This document shows, piece after piece, positions 6,857-12,088 of a DNA stretch of 12,088 bases; positions within the stretch are counted from its first letter, which is position 1; each line of letters starts with the position of its first letter. Origin of the DNA: UBA4132 sp037133675 (GTDB lineage: Bacteria; Pseudomonadota; Gammaproteobacteria; Methylococcales; Methylomonadaceae); the NCBI GenBank assembly GCA_037133675.1, contig JBAXNR010000112.1:1-12088 (forward strand), in the 5' to 3' direction. The translations under genes and the position numbers were made by a program. The notes beneath the pieces were generated by a model. The model ran no database searches. It was given only the letters and a program-made list of their open reading frames with translations, and was not told where the DNA came from.

Positions 6857-8245
6857 TTGACAAACGTGCAAGATATTACCAGTCCGATGAGTCCATCGGA
6901 AAAACGCGCTACTTGGTCGCTGGCAAGTATTTACGCCTTGCGAATGTTGGGGCTATTTATGATTTTGCCCGTATTATCGCTATTTGCCGAACAGCTAGAA
7001 GGTTCGACCCACGCGCTAATAGGCTTGGCAATGAGTATTTATGGTTTGCCACAGGTGATATTGCAAATTCCTTTTGGTTTACTGTCAGATAAATTTGGGC
7101 GCAAAAAAATCATTCTTATCGGGCTATTGTTGTTTTTTATCGGTAGCACGATTGCCGCTTTTTCTACCACGATTTACGGTGTTTTGGTAGGTCGTGCTTT
7201 TCAAGGTGCGGGAGCAGTTTCTGCTGTCGTAATGGCGTTGGTGGCGGATTTAACCCAAGAAGTGCATCGAACCAAAGCAATGGCAACTATCGGCGTGAGT
7301 ATTGGTATGTCATTTGGTGTAGGCATTATTGCAGGCCCTATCATTTCAGGGTTTGGCGGTGTACAAGCGGTATTTGGGGTAACGGCGGTATTAACCGTGT
7401 TTGCGATGTTGGCGGTTATTTATATTGTTCCCAATCCCCAGCATTCTAAATTACATCGAGATGCCGAATTTGTACCCGCACAGGCAATGAACGCACTGAA
7501 AAATCCTGATTTGCTGCGTTTAAATTATGGCATTTTTATTCTGCATCTGATTTTAATGGCGATTTTTGTGGTCGTTCCGTCATTAATGCGTCAAGCAGGT
7601 TTAGAAGCTGGTCACGAATGGCAAGTTTATTTGCCTGTGTTTGCGGGTTCAATGGCAGTGATGATTCCATTCATCATTTTGGCAGAAAAAAAACGCAAAA
7701 TGAAACAAGTGTTTCTTGGCGCGATTGCTGTTTTGGTGCTTGCTGAAGTGGGCTTGTCACAGTTTCATGATAACTTAATCGGCATTGTCGGCTTTTTGGC
7801 GGTGTTTTTTTGTGGTTTCAATTTGCTGGAATCCACTTTGCCTTCACTCATTTCCAAAACCGCACCCGCAGATTTAAAAGGTACAGCAATGGGGGCGTAT
7901 TCAAGCTCTCAATTTATGGGCTTATTTTTGGGTGGTGTTATTGGCGGCTGGTTCAACGGGCAATTTGGCGTAACTGCGGTGTTTTTATTTTGTGCGGCGG
8001 CGGCATTCAGTTGGTTTTTAGTGTCGCTAACCATGAATCCACCACGCTATTTAGCGAATATGCTAATTTCTCTGGAAAATTTAAACCAACAAACCAACGA
8101 TAGCTTTGTGAATCAATTGCTGGCAGTTGTCGGTGTTGTTGAGGTGACGGTACACATCGAAGAAGCAGTGGCATATCTTAAAGTTGATAGCCAACAATTG
8201 AATAAAGACCAGTTACAACAGTTACTTAGTCAATACGGGATTTAA
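6857..8245 (+). CDS. yajR: YajR-type MFS transporter with C-terminal YAM domain
   Basis: This 462-residue inner-membrane protein is a 12-TM major facilitator superfamily transporter, probably a proton-driven drug/H+ antiporter. It follows E. coli YajR almost from end to end: SPSEKRATW near the N terminus, RMLGLFMILPVL in helix 1, motif A GLLSDKFGRKK at 74-84 (D78, R82), RAFQGAGAVSA, KRKMKQVF and SLISKTAPADLKGTAMG. Residues from about 393 to the end form the extra cytoplasmic ferredoxin-like domain (YAM) that marks YajR. The natural substrate of YajR is not settled. The start is TTG 6857, chosen by AGGAG nine bases upstream; the next in-frame ATG is codon 11 at 6887. The gene is transcribed alone from an extended -10 promoter and ends directly against the convergent ycgN gene. 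Confidence 0.93.
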   Translation: MTNVQDITSPMSPSEKRATWSLASIYALRMLGLFMILPVLSLFAEQLEGSTHALIGLAMSIYGLPQVILQIPFGLLSDKFGRKKIILIGLLLFFIGSTIAAFSTTIYGVLVGRAFQGAGAVSAVVMALVADLTQEVHRTKAMATIGVSIGMSFGVGIIAGPIISGFGGVQAVFGVTAVLTVFAMLAVIYIVPNPQHSKLHRDAEFVPAQAMNALKNPDLLRLNYGIFILHLILMAIFVVVPSLMRQAGLEAGHEWQVYLPVFAGSMAVMIPFIILAEKKRKMKQVFLGAIAVLVLAEVGLSQFHDNLIGIVGFLAVFFCGFNLLESTLPSLISKTAPADLKGTAMGAYSSSQFMGLFLGGVIGGWFNGQFGVTAVFLFCAAAAFSWFLVSLTMNPPRYLANMLISLENLNQQTNDSFVNQLLAVVGVVEVTVHIEEAVAYLKVDSQQLNKDQLQQLLSQYGI

Positions 8246-8683
8246 CTATTCCAACCAGTCGAGAATAAAGTCTTCCAAATCCTCTAAGTCATCGTCTTTG
8301 GTTTCAATCCGTGCATAGCTACGGATTGAAATTCCCGCCGCTTCAACACTGTCGGGTGTTTTTGTTAGTAACGGATGCCATTCGGGTAGCTCTTTGCCTT
8401 CATGTAGTAATCGGTAAGCGCAGCTTGAAGGCAACCAGTGATATTGAGTAGCTTCCAGTTGTCTTAAATCCACACAATCAGAAATAATCTGGGTACGCTC
8501 GGCATAACGGGTACAACGACAACTTGTTAAATCAAGCAAACGACACGCGATGCTGGTGAAGTAAATATCACCCGTGTCTTCGTCTTCCAGTTTGTGTAGA
8601 CAACATTTGGCACAGCCATCACACAGTGACTCCCATTCTTGGTTAGTCATTTCTGACAGGGTTTTGGTTTTCCAGAAGTTCAT
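8246..8683 (-). CDS. ycgN: YcgN/UPF0260 family cysteine-cluster protein
   Basis: This 145-residue cytoplasmic protein is a member of the YkgJ/YcgN family, thought to bind zinc or iron through conserved cysteines; its role is not established. It matches E. coli YcgN over its length: FWKTKTLSEM, EWESLCDGCAKCCLHKLEDE, IYFTSIACRLLD, SSCAYRLLHEGKELPEWHPLL. Visible cysteines are C21, C24, C27, C28, C47, C55, C57, C70 and C88, which include the family CxxCxxCC cluster. The C terminus is acidic and divergent. ATG 8683 is the natural start although no good Shine-Dalgarno sequence precedes it. Its stop touches the stop of yajR. Upstream lies the 13-bp inverted repeat and then tetR on the same strand, so the gene could be read through from tetR or have its own promoter. 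Confidence 0.93.
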   Translation of the reverse strand: MNFWKTKTLSEMTNQEWESLCDGCAKCCLHKLEDEDTGDIYFTSIACRLLDLTSCRCTRYAERTQIISDCVDLRQLEATQYHWLPSSCAYRLLHEGKELPEWHPLLTKTPDSVEAAGISIRSYARIETKDDDLEDLEDFILDWLE

Positions 8684-8717
8684 CTTATGCAGGTGGGGAT
8701 TTTAGATATGAGGGGTT

Positions 8718-8750
8718 ACAGATAACATCCCTTTAAAGGATGTTATCTGT
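8718..8750. repeat. Perfect 13-bp inverted repeat between tetR and ycgN
   Basis: ACAGATAACATCC (8718-8730) and GGATGTTATCTGT (8738-8750) are perfect inverted copies around a 7-base centre, CTTTAAA. It lies 20 bases past the tetR stop and 34 bases before the ycgN start. No run of T follows on the minus strand, so a classical Rho-independent terminator is not clear. It could be a terminator hairpin, an mRNA stabiliser or a protein-binding operator. A smaller hairpin (8752-8757 TCGCCT with 8765-8770 AGGCGA) sits next to it. Confidence 0.85.
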
Positions 8751-8751
8751 C

Positions 8752-8779
8752 TCGCCTTATTATTAGGCGATTATTTTTT
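8752..8779 (+). terminator. Small hairpin plus T-run reading toward tetR
   Basis: TCGCCT (8752-8757) pairs with AGGCGA (8765-8770) across a 7-base loop. On the plus strand it is followed by TTATTTTTT at 8771-8779, which lies inside the tetR 3' end. With the larger palindrome just before it, this could stop plus-strand readthrough coming from yajR past ycgN. The stem is short. Confidence 0.3.
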
Positions 8780-9367
8780 AGCAATAGCATTCCAAGCAAT
8801 CAACCATGTTTGTGATTGATAGGCTTCGGCTTTTTTATCTAGCGCACCCGTTAGAACCATGCGCAAGGTGTTTTGAATAATACCAAAAAAGTATGTCTGT
8901 GCCAGTAAGGGGTCAATATTGCGTATCTCCCCTTCACTGATACCATTTCTAATAACTTTGATGATTTTAACAAAAGCCGCCGTTTCTAATAGTGGTTTGG
9001 CTTCGGGTAAAAATTCATTGATTTTGAGTATCAGCAAAAACTGCATGATCTCAGGTGCTTCGTCAGTCAGTTTAAAAAATAAATCGACGACAGCGTGTAA
9101 TTGCTCTGAGGGTTTTTGATTTTTGCGGCGTATCTCATCAATGGATATATTTAAACTATCTAGTATGTTTGCATATAAAGCCGTGGCAATCATTTGTTTG
9201 TGCTTAAAATGGTGATAAATAGCACTGGCTGTTTTAATACCTGACGCTTCGGCAATATCGCTTAATGAGGTATTGAAATAGCCTTTTTCAGCAAATAACT
9301 TTAGGGCAGCTAACAAGATTTCATCTTGAGTTTCTGTTTTTGTGTGAGTATCTTTTTCTTGATCCAT
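8771..9367 (-). CDS. TetR/AcrR-family transcriptional regulator
   Basis: This 198-residue protein is a probable ligand-responsive DNA-binding dimer. The N-terminal helix-turn-helix spans about residues 15-60: ILLAALKLFAEKGYFNTSLS, then DIAEASGIKTASAIYHHF with the typical YHHF end of the recognition helix, followed by KHKQMIATAL. Residues 65-198 are an all-helical ligand and dimer domain that cannot be matched to a known inducer. ATG 9367 is the likely start; the Shine-Dalgarno sequence is weak. It lies downstream of pgsA on the same strand, 90 bp away, and upstream of ycgN. No efflux pump is beside it on the same strand; the nearest transporter, yajR, is beyond ycgN in the opposite direction. 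Target genes are unknown. The large inverted repeat 20 bp after its stop is one candidate binding site. Confidence 0.9.
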   Translation of the reverse strand: MDQEKDTHTKTETQDEILLAALKLFAEKGYFNTSLSDIAEASGIKTASAIYHHFKHKQMIATALYANILDSLNISIDEIRRKNQKPSEQLHAVVDLFFKLTDEAPEIMQFLLILKINEFLPEAKPLLETAAFVKIIKVIRNGISEGEIRNIDPLLAQTYFFGIIQNTLRMVLTGALDKKAEAYQSQTWLIAWNAIAKK

Positions 9368-9425
9368 GTTCTTATTTCACAGCTGATTCAATATGCTGTA
9401 TCTCTTTGATGTTAGTAAAATACAG

Positions 9426-9444
9426 AAGGTTTAATGAAAACCTT
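9426..9444 (-). terminator. Hairpin between pgsA and tetR, possible weak terminator
   Basis: AAGGTTT (9426-9432) pairs perfectly with AAACCTT (9438-9444) around a 5-base loop, 13 bases past the pgsA stop. On the minus strand it is followed by CTGTATTTTAC, which is only partly U-rich, so termination of the uvrC-pgsA transcript here is plausible but weak. Confidence 0.35.
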
Positions 9445-9457
9445 GAGACGTGTGTTT

Positions 9458-10021
9458 TTATTTTTCCGCGATAGCTATTAAGGCAGCGCGTAGGTAGCTA
9501 ACCATAGACCATAATGTTAATGCAGCGGCAATATATAACAGCCCATAGCCGATTAAATTAATGGGTAGCCCTAGTAAGTCTTCACGATACAATAAAAATC
9601 CAATGGACAGCATTTGTGCAGTGGTTTTCCATTTACCAATGTCAGACACTTTAACGGTTGCGCGTTGACCAATTTCTGCCATCCATTCTCGCAACGAAGC
9701 GATGGTAATTTCCCTGCCAATAATAATTGCGGCTGGAATGGCTAAATACGCAGTGTGTCGTTGCTCAACTAGCAATACCAACACAATCGCCACCATTAAT
9801 TTATCCGCAACAGGGTCTAAAAACGCACCAAAAGGCGTTTCCAATTGCATTTTTCGCGCAAGATAACCATCTAACCAATCGGTAATGCCTGCCGCTAGAA
9901 AAATCAGCATACATGCCACATTGGAATACTGCCAAGGCGTATAAAAAACCACAGCTAACAACGGAATTAAGGCAATCCGTAGTAACGTGAGATTAGTCGG
10001 TAAGTTAAATTGAATGGTCAT
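9458..10021 (-). CDS. pgsA: CDP-diacylglycerol--glycerol-3-phosphate 3-phosphatidyltransferase
   Basis: This 187-residue inner-membrane enzyme transfers the phosphatidyl group from CDP-diacylglycerol to glycerol 3-phosphate to give phosphatidylglycerophosphate, the committed step to phosphatidylglycerol and cardiolipin. The CDP-alcohol phosphotransferase motif is complete: D48, D51-G52, A55-R56, G65, D69, D73. The early NLPTNLTLLRI and the GREITIASLREWMAE segment are typical of bacterial PgsA, and the length is normal. Several hydrophobic helices are visible. ATG 10021 lies 17 bases inside the end of uvrC, an arrangement seen across gammaproteobacteria that suggests co-transcription and translational coupling. 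No strong Shine-Dalgarno sequence was found. Confidence 0.96.
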   Translation of the reverse strand: MTIQFNLPTNLTLLRIALIPLLAVVFYTPWQYSNVACMLIFLAAGITDWLDGYLARKMQLETPFGAFLDPVADKLMVAIVLVLLVEQRHTAYLAIPAAIIIGREITIASLREWMAEIGQRATVKVSDIGKWKTTAQMLSIGFLLYREDLLGLPINLIGYGLLYIAAALTLWSMVSYLRAALIAIAEK

Positions 10022-11822
10022 CTGACTGATGAAAAGTATCGTAAATTCGTTGTGCCAATACTCGGCTAATGCCGTCTATGCTACAAAGTGCGTCCACACT
10101 TGCGCGTGCTACCCCTTGCAACCCCCCAAATTGTTTTAATAATGTCTGCCGCCGCTTCGTTCCCAGTCCTGAAAGTGATTCTAAAACTGATTGTTGACTT
10201 GCTTTAGCTCGACGTTGCCGATGTCCTGTTAGTGCAAATCGATGTGCTTCATCACGAATTTGTTGAATCAACAATCCACCCGCTTCCACTGTGATAGGAA
10301 TAGGTTGTTCTTGAGTCAAGACAATTAGCTTTTCCCTGCCAGATTTTCGATTTTCTCCTTTTGCAACGCCGACTATCATAACATTGTTTATGGTTAATTC
10401 TGCTAATGCCTTTTGCGCTTCATGCACTTGAGGTTTGCCACCATCGATAAATGCTATATCTGGAGTCTCATGTTCACCTTGTTGCACACGTTTAAAACGT
10501 CGAAAAACCGCTTGATAAATCCCCGCACAATCATCACCGCCCGTAATACCCGTAATATTAAATCGTCGATAAGCTGATTTAACCGCGCCTTCTCTGTCAA
10601 ATACCACACACGAGGCAACCGTTTGTTCACCTTGAGTATGACTAATATCGAAACATTCCAAACGCTTAGGTATGGTCTCACATCCCAATAATTGCTGTAA
10701 ACTGATAAACCTAGCCAGCATATTTTGCTTGGATGCTAACTGTGTTGCCAGAGCGTTTTCAACATTGCTACCCGCCATTTGCAACCATTTCAGCCGCTCA
10801 CCTTTCACTTTAGTGACAATGCTCAGCGCGTGTTTTGCTTGCGTTGCCAACACCTCACGCACTAAATTCACTTCTTCTAGCGCGTGGCTGATGATTAACT
10901 CATGCGGCACAGGTTTATCCAAATAATACTGAGGAATAAACGCCTGCAACACAGCGGCAGGTTGATACGCATCAGTCATTTTAGGAAAAAATACTTTATT
11001 GCCTAAATGCTGACCACCACGAATAAAAAACACCTGCACACAGGCAACATTACCCTCAGTCGCACAAGCAATAATATCCATATCGCCGCCTTCACCATCG
11101 ATAAACTGTTTTTCTAATACCGAACGCAAACGTACAATTTGATCGCGTACACTTGCCGCTTGCTCAAACTCTAATGCCGCCGCTGCTGTTTCCATTTTAA
11201 CAATCAAATTATCGATTAATAACCCACTTTTTCCCTCCAAAAACAATACGGTATTATCCACATCCAATGTGTAATCGGTTTTATCAATCAAACCCACACA
11301 CGGCGCGGTACAGCGTCCTATTTGATGTTGCAAACAAGGGCGAGTACGGTTGTTATACACCGTGTTCTCACATTGACGCACAGGAAACAAGCGTTGCAAT
11401 AATTTCAAACTTTCCGATGCTGCGCCCGAACTAGGATAAGGGCCAAAATAACGCCCTAACTTGCGTTTCGCACCACGGTGGATAGAAATTTGCGGAAACT
11501 CGTGATTAGATAAAAAAATATAAGGATAGGATTTGTCATCGCGCAAACAAATGTTATAACGCGGCTTATGGCGTTTAATTTGCTGGCTTTCCAGTATTAA
11601 CGCTTCGTTTTCAGTGCGCGTGATCGTCACCTCAATAGCGGCAATCTTAGCCACCATCACCTGTTGCTTAGTGGTCGCCGCTGTATTTTTAAAATAACTG
11701 GAAACGCGGTTTTTAAGATTTTTCGCCTTACCGATATAAATAATCTCGCCCTCGGCATTCAGCATTTTATAAATGCCAGCTTGTGTAGTTAGATTTTTTA
11801 AAAATGATGCACTATCAAACAC
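10005..11822 (-). CDS. uvrC: UvrABC excinuclease subunit C
   Basis: This 605-residue protein makes both incisions around a DNA lesion in nucleotide excision repair after UvrB loading. Domains in order: GIY-YIG nuclease for the 3' cut (GIY at 16-18, YIG at 29-31, R39, E78); a cysteine region with C151, C163, C171 and C175, at the spacing reported to hold an Fe-S cluster in E. coli UvrC; a UVR motif near 203-238 that binds UvrB; an RNase H-like nuclease for the 5' cut (D392 in FDISH, D460 in IDGGKPQV, H527 in DEAHRFALTGHRQRR); and tandem helix-hairpin-helix motifs near 545-600. Length is typical. The start is GTG 11822; an in-frame TAA lies two codons upstream, and GGCAGG precedes the GTG by seven bases. 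It is followed by pgsA with a 17-bp overlap. Confidence 0.97.
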   Translation of the reverse strand: MFDSASFLKNLTTQAGIYKMLNAEGEIIYIGKAKNLKNRVSSYFKNTAATTKQQVMVAKIAAIEVTITRTENEALILESQQIKRHKPRYNICLRDDKSYPYIFLSNHEFPQISIHRGAKRKLGRYFGPYPSSGAASESLKLLQRLFPVRQCENTVYNNRTRPCLQHQIGRCTAPCVGLIDKTDYTLDVDNTVLFLEGKSGLLIDNLIVKMETAAAALEFEQAASVRDQIVRLRSVLEKQFIDGEGGDMDIIACATEGNVACVQVFFIRGGQHLGNKVFFPKMTDAYQPAAVLQAFIPQYYLDKPVPHELIISHALEEVNLVREVLATQAKHALSIVTKVKGERLKWLQMAGSNVENALATQLASKQNMLARFISLQQLLGCETIPKRLECFDISHTQGEQTVASCVVFDREGAVKSAYRRFNITGITGGDDCAGIYQAVFRRFKRVQQGEHETPDIAFIDGGKPQVHEAQKALAELTINNVMIVGVAKGENRKSGREKLIVLTQEQPIPITVEAGGLLIQQIRDEAHRFALTGHRQRRAKASQQSVLESLSGLGTKRRQTLLKQFGGLQGVARASVDALCSIDGISRVLAQRIYDTFHQSDDHSI

Positions 11823-11959
11823 AGCTTAGCCTGCCCATAGTTATCAAAGAGCAGTTAAACGGCTTTGTTTGTGAAAATTTGATTGAGATCAAAATGGCTG
11901 TCACCACCATCCATCTGCCAGATAGTTTTGACCAGTGGGTTGCCCTAAAATTGACATAG
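11804..11959 (+). other. Short plus-strand ORF overlapping the uvrC start; possible gene remnant
   Basis: Starting at ATG 11804 or 11807, about 50 codons read through to TAG 11959 and overlap the first 19 bases of uvrC on the other strand. The second half (MAVTTIHLPDSFDQWVALKL, from ATG 11894) resembles the start of small ribbon-helix-helix proteins, but only loosely. The same frame reopens right after the stop for another 14 codons, and no ribosome site precedes either ATG. I treat this as either a decayed small gene or chance. It shares the upstream region of uvrC, so it could equally be the uvrC leader. Confidence 0.25.
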
Positions 11960-12013
11960 ATGTATGGCTTAACACACCTAGCATGGGAACGTTTTTCTGA
12001 GTAACAAAAATAA

Positions 12014-12088
12014 ATGGGGAAAACGGCAGAACACAAACCTGCGAGCAACTGTGTTAAAAATCAAGCTAAACCTGCGAAATCTGGATTC
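12014..12088 (+). CDS. Possible start of a gene running off the right edge
   Basis: ATG 12014 opens 25 codons with no stop before the window ends, beginning MGKTAEHKPASNCVKN and rich in Lys, Ala and Pro. No convincing ribosome site precedes it, and 25 codons are too few to identify a family. A ten-base sequence, AAACCTGCGA, occurs twice within it (12035-12044 and 12068-12077). The call is tentative. Confidence 0.25.
   Translation, partial: MGKTAEHKPASNCVKNQAKPAKSGF

Noticed and set aside
6850..7092. ATG-started plus-strand ORF of 80 codons overlapping the start of yajR
   Set aside because: The ATG is two bases from the AGGAG, too close to be used, and the product is a frame-shadow of the clearly homologous yajR sequence.
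11815..12048. Minus-strand ORF of 77 codons upstream of uvrC, where uvrY would be expected
   Set aside because: The product has no response-regulator features, an unlike-protein composition (many Cys, Arg, Trp, Tyr) and no ribosome site; it overlaps uvrC only by chance.
1..12088. CRISPR array, tRNA, rRNA or integrase gene
   Set aside because: I scanned both strands by eye and saw no regularly spaced direct repeats, no cloverleaf with a conserved T-arm, and no recombinase motifs.

Overview
The window looks like chromosomal DNA of a gammaproteobacterium of moderate to low GC (roughly 40-45% by eye). The evidence is the overlapping uvrC-pgsA pair, a YajR-type MFS transporter with its C-terminal ferredoxin-like domain, and a YcgN-type cysteine-cluster protein, all close to their enterobacterial counterparts. 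Base composition and the REP/MITE-like repeat would fit an environmental lineage such as Methylococcales or Thiotrichales, but the sequence alone does not settle that. I see no phage, integrase, CRISPR array, rRNA or tRNA.

Layout from left to right. At 70-510 (+) is a small, unrecognised Pro/Thr-rich protein with two cysteines whose N-terminal membrane segment may have been lost to a frameshift just upstream. It converges, with an 11-bp 3' overlap, on a minus-strand cluster read from right to left: a 7-TM diguanylate cyclase (3716-4870), a paralogous 7-TM diguanylate cyclase (2524-3687) and a TonB-dependent outer-membrane receptor (500-2527). The spacings are 28 bp and then a 4-bp GTGA stop/start overlap. 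Upstream of that cluster, 4931-5048 holds a mosaic of short hairpins resembling a REP/MITE element. Next comes a solitary NuoM-type proton-pumping subunit (5089-6561, minus) with its own good sigma70-like promoter and no other nuo genes beside it.

A 295-bp divergent intergenic region (6562-6856) carries the nuoM promoter and an extended -10 promoter for yajR (6857-8245, plus, TTG start). yajR abuts ycgN (8246-8683, minus) tail to tail with no bases between. A perfect 13-bp inverted repeat (8718-8750) lies between ycgN and a TetR-family regulator (8771-9367, minus). Upstream of tetR is the uvrC-pgsA pair (uvrC 10005-11822, pgsA 9458-10021, minus; 17-bp overlap), which encodes the nucleotide-excision-repair endonuclease and phosphatidylglycerophosphate synthase. 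The last 266 bp hold no confident gene, only a short plus-strand ORF overlapping the uvrC start and an ORF running off the edge.

Functionally, most of the window is ordinary housekeeping: DNA repair, phospholipid synthesis, transport and regulation. The parts least explained by standard gene neighbourhoods are the two tandem diguanylate cyclases coupled to a TonB receptor, the orphan NuoM, the structured repeat between them, and the large palindrome beside tetR. I found nothing that clearly amounts to a new defence or mobile system.
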